From a virus: a stretch of 64,000 nt of DNA. Position 1 is the stretch's first letter. Each line of letters opens with the position of its first letter. This document shows, in pieces, positions 48,658-59,390 of this stretch. The stretch spans positions 1 through 64,000 of the IMG/VR virus record IMGVR_UViG_3300008952_001755; one strand, written 5' to 3'. The position numbers and the translations under genes are program-made. Below the pieces are notes generated by a model. The model was not told where the DNA came from, did not search any database, and was given only the letters and a program-made list of their open reading frames with translations.

Positions 48658-51600
48658 CAGTTATCTATCTCCACATTTTCATAATTATTATGATTAGCTT
48701 GTTTAGTTACTCCAGGAGTCCAATCGGGGGCTATACGATAATTCAATCTACTACCACCACTTAGTTCTAAAGTGCCTGATGTAATTGTAGCCTCTCTGGA
48801 AGCAAGAGTAGTAGCATACATTCCCGTACCTAATCCCGCTAATCCATTATAGAACTTTAAGACATCTCTAAGTTGGCTTTTATCTAAATAAAGCTTATCC
48901 TCTGTTACAAAAGGTCTAAGAGGAATTCCGCTAGTCTCCACTCCATGACCTGTTCCAATACCTGTATTCTCTCTCTGGGTGACATCCTGAAGTTCAATAG
49001 AATCAATTAGGAGGTACTTGTCTGGGTTATTGTTGGGCATAAAGAAGACTTCCACAATGTAATTCGTGTCATCCATGTTCACTTGTTCTGTAACCTCATA
49101 AACATCATTCTCGATTGGAATAATATCAAGATACTCAAAGTTATTATGTATAGTAAAGTTTCTAGTATCAAATTCTATTTCAAAGTTTTCAAAATACTCA
49201 TCCTTAAGATTCTTAAGAGTATTATTATTTATAACTTCACTTGAATCCGAAGTATTACCTAAACAGAATTCCTCCTCAGAAGGAGGAGGCATCTTGATTG
49301 GGAAATCATATATATGAGCTAGAGAGTTCTTAACTCCTGGGATAGATAGGGTACTTTCTTCTGCAACTTCCCACTTTCCATTTGGAGTCCAAGACCATAG
49401 GTATCCATTAGGAGTTATTGCGTCAGGTATATCGCCTACTACTGCTTCGTAAGGAGTAGGGAGGGTCTGGGTTGCTCCAATGGGCCACTGCTCTAATTGG
49501 GGAGAAGAAATCCATAATGTTTGCCCTGAAGTCTCCTCGGCACTGGAGTATATATCATCCACTTCAGTTCCCATGTAGAATATAGGTAGCATCTCATCTC
49601 CCTCAACAGTATTTCCTCCTGGACTACGGCCAAGACCACTTAACTCTAAACCACATCTATACCAACCATTCCCAACATCCTCAAGAATAGGGACAAGGAA
49701 ATCCTCAGTATAACTACCCGCCAATGTTAGCACTCCGCTAGTTGCTTGATCATACCCATTCGGGAAATGGAAATATGCGCCGTGAGATTCGTCAGGAACA
49801 TCTTTGTCATAAATATTCATAAGAAAGGCAGAAGCTGCATTGTTTTCTGAAGGTCGCTTCACATACCAAGTAAATGATGTTTTTACGCCTGATTTAAATT
49901 CTCTAGTTCTTGACTCATATCCAGCGGCAACAATATCGTCCTCAGACTTAATTGATAGATAAGGCCAAAAAGTTGGTGTTGTTCCATCCGAAATAGTTGC
50001 ACTAAGTTCTACACTAGAAGGCCCACCAAACGGATTAGTTTCAAGGATAGAAGAAAAAGTAGGAAGATAGTCCACATTACCATACCAATACACCCCAGCC
50101 GTATCTCCAGCAGGAAAATCTAAACCAGGAGAACTTCCAATATCCTCAGTATAAGAAAGTAAGTTTTTATTCCCATCTAAGTACTTAGGTTTAGTATGAA
50201 TCCATACGCCTAACTTACCTCCTCCCAATATGGGAGAGTTTTCTTCAGCAACTAAGGACTTTACATTAAGTTTAAATTTGTGATCTTTAATAAAGTGGTT
50301 AGGTCTATCTCCATATGAAGACAAATCAAAGCGCAGTCTTGGCAACCCTCCAAGAGACTTACACTTAATAACGCTGTTGTTGATAAGAGCATTCTCCATT
50401 CCAGGGGTAGCCTTAGAAGAATCTAATTTAAATACACTAAACTGATTAGCGTTAGGTGCCCCCGAAGTTTGAACAAACTCAATACCACTTAAAATATGGG
50501 GGTTTCTAAACTCTGCGCCATACTCTTGGTAAGGATAAGCTTGGCCTGTGTTTACATTAAATGGGGATCTATAAGTACCAATTAGCGGAAGCACGGACTC
50601 CTCTGGGCCATAAGCAATGTAAGTTCCCGAAGCAATACCATCTCCATAAAACGCTACAGCACAGGTACTGAATACCCCAGACCCGCTATTGTATGCAATA
50701 GGAACCACACTAGCAATACTAGATGCGATATAGTTTCCTTCTAAGGTAGTTGCAGCGGATCCAGCCAGATCAAAATCACAGTTGTAAAGACCTTTACCAA
50801 ACACTTGAGCAAATATATTGCCTCCAGTCTTAGCAGCCTCAGTTAATCCCAAAGGATGTTTAGCAAAATACTTACAATAGTCTCTGTGGGCCTTCTGCAA
50901 TCCAGTACCGAAGCTAAAGTTCTCATAGTCAGCAAAAGAGTTTAGAACAAAGCCACTAGCAATAGCTTCATTAGCAAAGCTTTGTCTGTTATTCTTCCAA
51001 TAAGCATCAGCAGCATAAGCATCCGTATTTAAATTAATTTGTTCATTAGCATAATCATAAGCCTTAGCTTCGAATAGCTCATGCATGGTGTTATATAATT
51101 CAGGAACCTGACCTCTATCTACATACCTAGCGGTGGTTGAACCCTCTTCTGGCATCTTGCTATTTGATCCAAGAGCAGTTAATCCCCTATAAGGATAAGT
51201 TGCGCTAGTATAAACTCCTGAGAACTGACTGGTAGACTCAAGCTTCTCACACTCATGCCAAACCCCTGATGGGTTGATGGGGTCAAGTATGGGATAGAAC
51301 TCTCCTGCTGAAGGCACATACCCTAAGGTAAGTTCTCCTCTATCGTTATTATTAGTGGGACTGGCTCCTTCTACTGCCTGATATGGGCTAGGGAGTTTAT
51401 CCCCTTTTGATATAAGCTTCTGCTCTAGTTGAGGAGAAGATATATATAAGTGTTTTGGACCGCCAATCTGAAGATAGAAATAGGGGAGTATTCTATCTCC
51501 TTCAAAAGTCTGCGGGTCATCTGTTCCAGGGCCACTCGCCCCTAAACCGCTTGTAGATATACTACATCTATACCAACCATTTCCCACATCCTCCACATAA

Positions 51601-54600
51601 CCTGAGTTTATATCGGGCCAAGTACTTTCACTTACTACTGCTACAGTACCAGCCCCACCATTACTCCACCCGAAGGTAACTTCATTAGAGTAAAAGTCTG
51701 TAGTATAATCGTAAATGTTTAATCTAAATTCATCAGAAGCATTTGTTGCTGGCTTCTTAATATAAAAACTGAATATAGTATAATAAGCTGCCCTATACAC
51801 AGGATTCCTCTGTGTATTAAGTCCATATGCAAATATAGCTCCCCGACCCCCGGCACTCTCTGTCGAACTAAAATCCGTAGAAGAGGGTCCACCAAAAGGA
51901 TTTGTTTCTAATGTGGATGAAAAAGTACCTAAGTTTCCTGGATTACCGTACCAATACTCTCCTTTAATATCAATGGAACTTCCCCCTGTAGGAGCCACAC
52001 CCATATCTAGCCCAGGTGAGCCTCCAAGATCCTCAGTGTAAGCGAATAAATTTGGATTCTGAGCTTCTAGATCCCAATTCACAGGAGAATTGAATCCAGT
52101 CCTATCGTAGTATCCTTCATGGGGGAGGAGGTACTTGAGGTTGCGCCTCCTAAGGGCTCGTCTTCCTACATTTGAAAAAGCAGCAACATTCGTAGTTGAA
52201 TTTAGGAGGGAATCTCTAATATTATCAACATCACCTCTTTTAAATGTATTTAATCCTCCTCGCCCATCATTATCTCCTGGTGCAACTGTGCCCATCGAGA
52301 CTCCGCTATACTCGAAGTTTCCTAGAACAGAGGCTGAAGTATAGGAGGCTCTATTATCATCTTTATCAAAACCTAAGTATTCCCACTTAGTACTTGAAGT
52401 AGAAAGGGAATCTTCCGCACTTGCAGTTAGGTTTACTCTAGTGATAGCATGAGCAGGAGAGAACTCTCTTGCTACTCTAGCTGCTTCATACAAAGCATAC
52501 TTTCCATCACCCTCTAAAGTAGTTTTAGCAAAATCAAAATCAGTATCTTTAAAGTTAATGAAGAGGTGAGAGGACTTTCCATTCCACAAGCCCAACAAGT
52601 TCTTCTCATAGTCGGAGATACTCAGCATCACATCATCAAAGTTTGATGGAATCTGAACTGAACTGAAGAACATTAGCATCTCATTCAAAGCACCAAGGTC
52701 TGAATCATCTGTTACTGCACTACTAAGAATATAATTACCAACCTCATCAGCAAAACTATCTTTTACTCTGAAACACTTAAGTCTTTCTACCAATAAAGCA
52801 ACCAGATCAGCAGTGACAGTAGAATCTCTATAGTATTTTACTTCCTCAAACGGAGGCAGAGGATAGTTTTGTTTATCTCTATAAGTAAATAGGAAATTCA
52901 AATCTCCTTCTGGCTTAAGATAGGTTGGTCTCTCTCCCGTAGTTGGATGTTCTGACCCCGCCATGTACACACCAGAACCTAACGCACCAAACCCTGTCGC
53001 AGCCTCAAAAGCCTTACTCTCCCCAAACAGTTTAGCATCTTGTTTGTAAGCTTGATATCCATTACTGTTATAAGTATGGATATGGAACGGCTTCATTCTT
53101 GGTTCATTAATAATAGTATACAGTTTCGTCTTGCATCCATTACTATCAAGCTCCCATAACTCAGGTACAGCAAACTTCTGTCCATGGAATAGGAAATTAT
53201 CAGGGAAAGCTTTATATAAATCTAACAGAATATTATCAATAACTATTTTAATATTTTCTTCTAGACTACTAGTGCTGTACGAAATAATTCCTGCTTGATC
53301 AGCTAATCCAGGAGTCCAAGTATTTAAGTCTTTAAATAACGGAGATTCTGTTCCTAAGGCATACCAAATCAATTGAGGAATATAAGACTCCCAAAGTTCA
53401 TCCACCTTACCAGAGACATCAAAAACGGAATCAACAATCAACGCATTGATGGCTGCTTGAATAGCTCCTAAAGTTCCTGACTGCTTATAAAGATCTAACG
53501 CTAATCGTAGTTGGTGTCTCCACTTAGAAGGAGAATTACCACGAAGTTTAAATCCAATAAGGTCTGCTATGTACTGGATATACTCATCTTTAACATTTTC
53601 AATATCATAAATCAAACCAATATTTTCAATTTCATTAGTAAGATCAGCAAACTCGTACCCCATAAGATTAGTAAACTTTCTATGAGGTCCCTTAGCTACT
53701 CTGTTCGATAACATTAATGACGCATCAATATAATTATCAAACGCAGACTTAACAGTATAATCCTGCTCGTCAATATAGAGAGGGGAATAAACTACATCCA
53801 TTAAAGTTTGAAGAGCATCAAGTTTCTGGGTTCCACTAGTATATGTTGGAAGAATTCCCGCACTAGCTTCCGTAATACCATCCGCTGTTCCAGAAATAAA
53901 ATCAACAGGAATATATGCACCGAAAGAACAAGTTTCGATATTTCTCCATAGATACTCTGTTAATCCTTTAACACCATCAACAGTCTCCAAAGTCTTTCCT
54001 AAATATAAAGAATTTAAAGAGCTAAGAACATAGCTCGATGGAGAATAATCTAACCCTCCATCAGCGGAAGTATTTAAGAAATACATCCATCCCAAATTAT
54101 CCACTAAGTAATTGTGAACACTACTAGCATTTACATTCCCCGTTAACGCTGAGAGCGTACCTATGTTAGCTTGAAGTGGGTTTACCTCAGTAAGAGTCGG
54201 GGGTATGATCATAGGAAGCAAAGTCCCAGACAAATAGGTAGTGAACTCTGCGCTCGTATCGTAGTTTGATAAAGTGGTTCCCAAGGGAAGCAAAATCTTA
54301 CTTTCAAATAAGAAAGGATTAATCTTAGTCAACCCATTTTGTTTTACGAAGTACTGAGATATTCCACTGATATTTCCTAAAGCACTAGTTTGGCTATTAG
54401 CCACCCCCGATAAAGGTATGACATTAGAAATGTTTGCAGCAACATTTATATGAGAATTTATTACCTGGGAAACAGGGTTTATCTCAGTCCCACTTAGAGT
54501 TAGATCCTCCGTCCTATACACCTCAGGGGTAATAAGTTCCACTAGATCTACAAAGTTTGTCTTGTAGTATTTTCTAGGATTTGGTGTGTACTTACTGTCT

Positions 54601-54605
54601 CCCAT
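48657..54605 (-). CDS. Very large baseplate wedge protein (gp7-like), carrying two beta-sandwich modules
   Basis: A 1982-residue protein. Residues ~325-392 (IENVKDEYIQYIADLIGFKLRG, then WRHQLRLALDLYKQSGTLGAIQAAINAL, in parts) match the P2 gpI-type baseplate domain that the T4 wedge protein gp7 also carries. Position right after the gp6 gene supports a gp7 role. Two modules (~850-1083 and ~1478-1727) of the same kind as in the next gene are inserted: NPFGGPSS, GNGWYRC, EGDxxLPxFY, SSPQLEQ. T4 gp7 is 1032 residues, so this is nearly twice as long. The extra modules probably protrude from the baseplate rim and could bind host or virion glycans. Confidence 0.72.
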   Translation of the reverse strand: MGDSKYTPNPRKYYKTNFVDLVELITPEVYRTEDLTLSGTEINPVSQVINSHINVAANISNVIPLSGVANSQTSALGNISGISQYFVKQNGLTKINPFLFESKILLPLGTTLSNYDTSAEFTTYLSGTLLPMIIPPTLTEVNPLQANIGTLSALTGNVNASSVHNYLVDNLGWMYFLNTSADGGLDYSPSSYVLSSLNSLYLGKTLETVDGVKGLTEYLWRNIETCSFGAYIPVDFISGTADGITEASAGILPTYTSGTQKLDALQTLMDVVYSPLYIDEQDYTVKSAFDNYIDASLMLSNRVAKGPHRKFTNLMGYEFADLTNEIENIGLIYDIENVKDEYIQYIADLIGFKLRGNSPSKWRHQLRLALDLYKQSGTLGAIQAAINALIVDSVFDVSGKVDELWESYIPQLIWYALGTESPLFKDLNTWTPGLADQAGIISYSTSSLEENIKIVIDNILLDLYKAFPDNFLFHGQKFAVPELWELDSNGCKTKLYTIINEPRMKPFHIHTYNSNGYQAYKQDAKLFGESKAFEAATGFGALGSGVYMAGSEHPTTGERPTYLKPEGDLNFLFTYRDKQNYPLPPFEEVKYYRDSTVTADLVALLVERLKCFRVKDSFADEVGNYILSSAVTDDSDLGALNEMLMFFSSVQIPSNFDDVMLSISDYEKNLLGLWNGKSSHLFINFKDTDFDFAKTTLEGDGKYALYEAARVAREFSPAHAITRVNLTASAEDSLSTSSTKWEYLGFDKDDNRASYTSASVLGNFEYSGVSMGTVAPGDNDGRGGLNTFKRGDVDNIRDSLLNSTTNVAAFSNVGRRALRRRNLKYLLPHEGYYDRTGFNSPVNWDLEAQNPNLFAYTEDLGGSPGLDMGVAPTGGSSIDIKGEYWYGNPGNLGTFSSTLETNPFGGPSSTDFSSTESAGGRGAIFAYGLNTQRNPVYRAAYYTIFSFYIKKPATNASDEFRLNIYDYTTDFYSNEVTFGWSNGGAGTVAVVSESTWPDINSGYVEDVGNGWYRCSISTSGLGASGPGTDDPQTFEGDRILPYFYLQIGGPKHLYISSPQLEQKLISKGDKLPSPYQAVEGASPTNNNDRGELTLGYVPSAGEFYPILDPINPSGVWHECEKLESTSQFSGVYTSATYPYRGLTALGSNSKMPEEGSTTARYVDRGQVPELYNTMHELFEAKAYDYANEQINLNTDAYAADAYWKNNRQSFANEAIASGFVLNSFADYENFSFGTGLQKAHRDYCKYFAKHPLGLTEAAKTGGNIFAQVFGKGLYNCDFDLAGSAATTLEGNYIASSIASVVPIAYNSGSGVFSTCAVAFYGDGIASGTYIAYGPEESVLPLIGTYRSPFNVNTGQAYPYQEYGAEFRNPHILSGIEFVQTSGAPNANQFSVFKLDSSKATPGMENALINNSVIKCKSLGGLPRLRFDLSSYGDRPNHFIKDHKFKLNVKSLVAEENSPILGGGKLGVWIHTKPKYLDGNKNLLSYTEDIGSSPGLDFPAGDTAGVYWYGNVDYLPTFSSILETNPFGGPSSVELSATISDGTTPTFWPYLSIKSEDDIVAAGYESRTREFKSGVKTSFTWYVKRPSENNAASAFLMNIYDKDVPDESHGAYFHFPNGYDQATSGVLTLAGSYTEDFLVPILEDVGNGWYRCGLELSGLGRSPGGNTVEGDEMLPIFYMGTEVDDIYSSAEETSGQTLWISSPQLEQWPIGATQTLPTPYEAVVGDIPDAITPNGYLWSWTPNGKWEVAEESTLSIPGVKNSLAHIYDFPIKMPPPSEEEFCLGNTSDSSEVINNNTLKNLKDEYFENFEIEFDTRNFTIHNNFEYLDIIPIENDVYEVTEQVNMDDTNYIVEVFFMPNNNPDKYLLIDSIELQDVTQRENTGIGTGHGVETSGIPLRPFVTEDKLYLDKSQLRDVLKFYNGLAGLGTGMYATTLASREATITSGTLELSGGSRLNYRIAPDWTPGVTKQANHNNYENVEIDN
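49425..50168 (-). repeat. Beta-sandwich module, copy in the gp7-like protein (residues ~1478-1727)
   Basis: Starts NLLSYTED, contains NPFGGPSS, GNGWYRC, EGDEMLPIFY, SSPQLEQWPIG, ends near YEAVVG. Confidence 0.8.
51350..52052 (-). repeat. Beta-sandwich module, copy in the gp7-like protein (residues ~850-1083)
   Basis: Starts NLFAYTED, contains NPFGGPSS, GNGWYRC, EGDRILPYFY, SSPQLEQ, ends near YQAVEG. Confidence 0.8.
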
Positions 54606-56200
54606 TAATCTAATAATACTATATTAATTGTTAAATTATTCAGTTGAACAATTTCATTGAAATCAATTGTAATATCTTTTTCAACATTATCTATGGTGGA
54701 ATACCTAACCTCATCCACTTCAAAGATTTGCCTATTCATTTCAGATACATTAAAGTCTTCTCCGAATTCACGATTATCTACATTCATGTAGGTCAAGATC
54801 TTATCTCTAACTCTTGCTTTGATTTGATCCTGATTCTCTTCCTCTTCTCTATCAATTCGGATTGTAGTTACTAAGTCTAAAGTTCTAATAAGACCATCCA
54901 CAATAACAACATCATCAGTTGCCATTTTCTTTTTGTTTATATTAGTTAGTAATTGAGTTTTAAAGTTTGTAGTTGCTCGTTGCAACTGTAAATCTGATGC
55001 TTTCTCTAGAACATAAATGTCAATTATATTAGCAGAAGAGTATGCTTGTCTGGTTGCCGCAGTAGCCTTACCCACAGTTCCAAAAGTACTGATAAAGGTG
55101 TTAGCAAACACTGAATAATCCTCTAAGGTCACTAAGCGATCCTGTCTTCTAAAGTTTAAAGGAGCAAATCGTTTAGCATGATCTAAAGTCTCAGCATTTG
55201 CACCTCCAGTACCTTTTGAAGTGTTTGTTATTGAAACAGTATCCACCGTTGGTGAGCCCCCAGTAATACGAACAGAAATATTATTATTAATAGTATTCTT
55301 CCCTATGTTCCCTCGGGTTCCTCCTCCAACTCTATAAAAGACAGAATAGTTAGAGGTATTGTCTGGTGATACTCCAACGCTGCCGTCTCCAAAAACCACT
55401 GTAGCCAAATAATCATCATCGTAGATAACTTCAAAAATCTTGTCAGAAGATCCAGAAGCGAAGAACACATTAGGCACTTCAACAAAGGCTCCGTTCTTGG
55501 TAGAGTTAGGTCCAGTAGTAAATACCTGAACGCTGCCCTCTACAACAGGACCCTTAGTGAGCTTAATTGTCTTTACCCCCTCAGTAGCAGCAAAGCTACC
55601 TGTATCTTTAACTAAAGCTCCTTCTTGTAAAACCACATTTTCAAAAACTGTTACAGGAGATCCCTGTCCTTCTGAATTATTAAGAGTAATTGATCCAGCA
55701 GAATTTATCGTATCCACTAAACCATTGACAACTTTATATAAAGTAAAAGTTAATGCTCCTCCATCTTCAGGAGATGTAGTTTCAATTGTTCTGTCTGCTG
55801 CCCCAATCAATAAAGTGGATCCAACTGTCTGAGTGGCAGTAAGTTTAGCATCAGCAGCCGAAGAAAGAGGACCTTTCATACGAATTCCGATTAGCTGTAA
55901 AAGCTTTTTAACACTAGGTCGCTGTGTGGCTGTGGCTAAGAAGTTCTCATTCGCAAGCATATCAGCTTTCATGGACATAACAGATCCCATGTAAGCCACA
56001 AGCTCTAGGAACATCATTCCTAAATCAGATTCTACAAAATACTTATAATCTCTAGGATAAACTGCCTTAGCATAATCAATTAGAGAATTCCTAAGAGTAA
56101 GAAAATCGGTAGCAGCAAAGTTAATAAGAGAAGGTCTCTTTACTACAGGGACTTCTGCTAACTTCATAAAGTCCGATGTAATAGTTCCAGAAAAGTTCAT
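54605..56200 (-). CDS. 6: Baseplate wedge protein (gp6/gpJ-like)
   Basis: A 531-residue protein. The N-terminal half contains DYKYFVESDLGMMFLELVAYMGSVMSMKADMLANENFLATATQRPSVKKLLQLIG (quoted in pieces), the typical gp6/gpJ helical segment. Later NxxRxG-type strands (VFGDGSVGVSPDNTSNYSVFYRVGGGTRGNIG) and the hydrolase-like YSVFANTF and ATRQAYSSANIIDIYVLEKA follow. T4 gp6 is 660 residues. It forms the iris ring of the baseplate with gp25 and gp7, whose genes flank it here. It overlaps gp25 by 4 bases (ATGA). Confidence 0.9.
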   Translation of the reverse strand: MNFSGTITSDFMKLAEVPVVKRPSLINFAATDFLTLRNSLIDYAKAVYPRDYKYFVESDLGMMFLELVAYMGSVMSMKADMLANENFLATATQRPSVKKLLQLIGIRMKGPLSSAADAKLTATQTVGSTLLIGAADRTIETTSPEDGGALTFTLYKVVNGLVDTINSAGSITLNNSEGQGSPVTVFENVVLQEGALVKDTGSFAATEGVKTIKLTKGPVVEGSVQVFTTGPNSTKNGAFVEVPNVFFASGSSDKIFEVIYDDDYLATVVFGDGSVGVSPDNTSNYSVFYRVGGGTRGNIGKNTINNNISVRITGGSPTVDTVSITNTSKGTGGANAETLDHAKRFAPLNFRRQDRLVTLEDYSVFANTFISTFGTVGKATAATRQAYSSANIIDIYVLEKASDLQLQRATTNFKTQLLTNINKKKMATDDVVIVDGLIRTLDLVTTIRIDREEEENQDQIKARVRDKILTYMNVDNREFGEDFNVSEMNRQIFEVDEVRYSTIDNVEKDITIDFNEIVQLNNLTINIVLLD

Positions 56201-56661
56201 GATATATTTACCTCAACATCAAATGTTTCTAAATCAGCAGTATCTAATTTTAATGATAAGATTACTTTAAGTGAGTTTCCCCCTGCTGGTCCTGCTTCTC
56301 CTAAAGGAAAGACAGCTAATTTTGCAATCTTGGCTCCTACAATATAATTCTTAAATGAATATTGAATCTCTCTCTTGATTGATTCGAAAGTAGCTTCCTC
56401 CAGTGGTTGGAAAAGATATTTTCTTAGATTGCACCCAAAATTGGGAAGCATAACTCGCTCCCCCCTCTCTGTTAAAAGAAGCTGCTTAACTGCTTCCCTA
56501 ATCATAACAACACCAGACCGCTTTGAAAAGAACCCTCCTCCTGGAGAAGATCCTAGAGGGAAAGATAACCCGTAGACCTCCTGCCTGTGGGAGACTGGTC
56601 CTTGTTTCATATACCTAGGAGGTATACTTCCAAAAACTGAAACTGTTTGATTAGCTGCCAT
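56197..56661 (-). CDS. 25: Baseplate wedge protein (gp25-like)
   Basis: A 154-residue protein (T4 gp25 is 132). The conserved gp25 core is present: VVMIREAVKQLLLTERGERVMLPNFGCNLRKYLFQPL, in parts, with the ER-x-ER, P-x-FG and L-x-x-Y-LF features, then LKLDTADLETFDVEV. It is part of the inner wedge and starts sheath polymerisation. The extra ~25 residues at the N-terminus are Gly/Pro/Ser-rich. Overlaps gp6 by 4 bases. Confidence 0.92.
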   Translation of the reverse strand: MAANQTVSVFGSIPPRYMKQGPVSHRQEVYGLSFPLGSSPGGGFFSKRSGVVMIREAVKQLLLTERGERVMLPNFGCNLRKYLFQPLEEATFESIKREIQYSFKNYIVGAKIAKLAVFPLGEAGPAGGNSLKVILSLKLDTADLETFDVEVNIS

Positions 56662-59384
56662 TACATCTTAATATTCTTGAAGAAGCCTTGTTGGGCTTTG
56701 TAGTTCTTTAAAACTTCTGCATTATCTAGGGCTCTAGAGTAAAATTTCAAGCTTCCTATGTGACCACGAAGACCACTTGTTATTCCCCCACGATCTCCTC
56801 CCAAGAAATTCCCATATCTATACATTCCATCTGTATAGCCTCCCCCAACTATCCAAGGAGTATAGAAAGTATTTAGTAACGGTCCTTGTTTAAGTACCGT
56901 AGGACCATCCACCGTAGTAGAAGAGTACTGGAAGCTATTATCTTTCTTAAAGGAGGGTAGATTGGGCGGGATTCCTATATCGACACCGAATACGGCTGAT
57001 ATAGATGAAGTAGCAACTAACGAACCATCAGCAAACATCTTAATAGTATTTGTAGTAGGATCACAGGCTATATCAATAAGAACAAACTGGGAAGACACAC
57101 TCCCAAAGGCTGTAGCAGAGAGATCTACCTTCATCTTATGGAAGGTTTCCAAGTCTTGACAATCATCGCTATTAATCCAAGAAGCAGAGGAAGAGTCTCT
57201 AGCTTGAGTTGGGGCTATAAAGAAACTCAACGAAGATGCTGGGTCGTTATCGTAATTATTATTACTATACCCTGATAATCCTAACCCATACCCAGCCTCT
57301 GTAATTCTCCTATCTCTAGTAAAGCCGCAAACCATTCCTCGGACAAACTGCTCACCTCTTTTATTTTCCAAGAAATCTAAATCTCGCTCGGCTCCAACGC
57401 GATCCAAAGCAGATGCCCCAGATGCAGCACCAACATTATCACTAGCCAAAAGAACTTTTGTTAGTGAGGACGCTGTAGAACTAAGCCACCCAATACCCCC
57501 ATCCATAATATCAGGAATGTGAGCCCAACATTCCATAGTAAATCCACTTGGCGAATAAGTTAGATCTTGGAACTCTTTGGTGTCAGGCAGCTTTGCGTAG
57601 GATCCAAGAGCGGAGGCAGCAGCAGTATCTGTAGATTTGTTCTTAACAATACCTTCAAGGTAAGGAATGCTTAAACCTGATACAAATACTGTTCTTTTAG
57701 ATGATCCCACTAATTGAGCATTATTATACATATTTTCAGTAGCACAGTTTGTTACAGAGAAATCAACTGAAGAAGGTAATTCTAGAGTGGTCTCAAGAAA
57801 ATTATATATCGCAAACAAATCTGTATTTACAATCTGATCATTCAAGGATAGGACAGTTCCAGCATTTGCAGACGAAGGAGAATAAAGAATAGAACCTTTT
57901 CCTACTGTAGGTACATTTAAATGTTCAATAGATAAAGAAGGGGGTTTTGCACTTGTCTTGGCAAACTTAGCATCAATAGGCAAAACAATGCCTACAACAT
58001 CTGCTTGCTTAAAAATCAAGGCATTCTGTTTTTCAAAGTCTACTGCTAAGTTATAGTCAGCTAAGTATGAAAAATCATTAATGGGCACCTCTCCAGGAGC
58101 AAACCTAGGCCCACTTAAGTCCCCATAAATCTGCGGTGCCTTTATAGCTACTTCAATTTGTTTCTTTCTTCTATTTATCTTACTATTGTGATTAGCAATT
58201 TCAGAAATAATTAATTGCCTTTGGTTTTGTATAACTGATAAGGCTTCTCCATCATCAATAAAAGTCTGCAAATCGGCAGACAAATCATAAACTAGTTTGT
58301 TTCGTTGTTGTTGCAGTACTGAAAGGAAGTGATCCTCGTCATAATACAATTGCAGACCTTTACTATCATCAATTCTATTAGGATCAAAAATATTATCTGT
58401 AAATTGGTTTAGAGACTTAATAGAGACTGTTTGACCTTTGCCGCCTAGGTTGGGATCATAATCATACTTCCACTGATCTCCAATAGGAACTATTCCCGAA
58501 ATAGCTAGGAATACGGGATCCAACCCGCCCGACTGAGAATCGTAATAAAGTCCATCGGAGGTTAACACATATTGACCAGCAGAAGATTTAGGAGGTCCGT
58601 AAGTAAGTCTGAATACTTCTTGTTCTTCTCGTCCAACTTCAGGGTCCTCTAAGGAACATCTTGTATAAGTAGTTTGATCAAGGAAGGGATCAAGCTCAGA
58701 AGAATCTAAGAAACACGGTTCCAGAGAAGGATCCTCTGCTCTTGACTCTAAAATGTTATTAATAGTACCAGCAGTAGCATCACACTTAGAAATAAAATCA
58801 ATAGCCTTTGCAAGAGTCTCCTTGTCCCCAGCATACATAGAATCAAATAATTCATCAGCCGCTGAAGTGTCTAAAGTGGCTCTGGGGTCAGCAGCATTCC
58901 CTGATTGAAAAGATTCTAAAGTATTAAATTTCTCCAAACAATCTTCTACACTGCCGATCAAATCTTGGATATCCTCATAATTTTGATAAAGACCAGTACC
59001 AACAGAAATAGCATAATCAATAGCCCCCAACAAACCAGTTAAATTATCACCTTCTTGCTTATTATCATTATCTACCCCCATCCAGGAAGTATCTGAAATC
59101 CAAGTAAATATCCCCCCTTCAGTAATAATCTCATATACCCCCGTACTCATTCCAAGCTTCTTGAATACTCCAGCAACTACTTCTTTAGCTTTAGATTTTC
59201 CGATATTTACTTTAGATAATATGCCACTCAATACCCCAGAGGGCAATAAACTTAATGCATTCCCAGCTATGTTAAACATACAGCTAGGAACACCATAAGC
59301 CATCCCCAGGGCTTGGAGCGTTCCAGTCCCTGTCTCTCCTTTAACTTTTAAAAATATTTCTCGATCAAATGATGCCATTGTCAA
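56661..59384 (-). CDS. Baseplate-region protein with C-terminal LamG-like domain (907 residues)
   Basis: The N-terminal ~450 residues are an acidic and helical, otherwise unrecognised region (for example VEDCLEKFNTLESFQ and LDPFLDQTTYTRC). The C-terminal ~330 residues are a concanavalin/LamG-like jelly roll: GFTMECWAHIPD, an internal DIACDPTTNTIKMFADGSLVAT and the closing LRGHIGSLKFYSRALDNAEVLKNY, which is a textbook LamG end. It lies between gp5 and gp25 genes, so it is likely a baseplate or short tail-fibre component that binds sugars. There is no T4 protein of this layout at this place. Confidence 0.68.
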   Translation of the reverse strand: MTMASFDREIFLKVKGETGTGTLQALGMAYGVPSCMFNIAGNALSLLPSGVLSGILSKVNIGKSKAKEVVAGVFKKLGMSTGVYEIITEGGIFTWISDTSWMGVDNDNKQEGDNLTGLLGAIDYAISVGTGLYQNYEDIQDLIGSVEDCLEKFNTLESFQSGNAADPRATLDTSAADELFDSMYAGDKETLAKAIDFISKCDATAGTINNILESRAEDPSLEPCFLDSSELDPFLDQTTYTRCSLEDPEVGREEQEVFRLTYGPPKSSAGQYVLTSDGLYYDSQSGGLDPVFLAISGIVPIGDQWKYDYDPNLGGKGQTVSIKSLNQFTDNIFDPNRIDDSKGLQLYYDEDHFLSVLQQQRNKLVYDLSADLQTFIDDGEALSVIQNQRQLIISEIANHNSKINRRKKQIEVAIKAPQIYGDLSGPRFAPGEVPINDFSYLADYNLAVDFEKQNALIFKQADVVGIVLPIDAKFAKTSAKPPSLSIEHLNVPTVGKGSILYSPSSANAGTVLSLNDQIVNTDLFAIYNFLETTLELPSSVDFSVTNCATENMYNNAQLVGSSKRTVFVSGLSIPYLEGIVKNKSTDTAAASALGSYAKLPDTKEFQDLTYSPSGFTMECWAHIPDIMDGGIGWLSSTASSLTKVLLASDNVGAASGASALDRVGAERDLDFLENKRGEQFVRGMVCGFTRDRRITEAGYGLGLSGYSNNNYDNDPASSLSFFIAPTQARDSSSASWINSDDCQDLETFHKMKVDLSATAFGSVSSQFVLIDIACDPTTNTIKMFADGSLVATSSISAVFGVDIGIPPNLPSFKKDNSFQYSSTTVDGPTVLKQGPLLNTFYTPWIVGGGYTDGMYRYGNFLGGDRGGITSGLRGHIGSLKFYSRALDNAEVLKNYKAQQGFFKNIKM

Positions 59385-59390
59385 TCCTCG

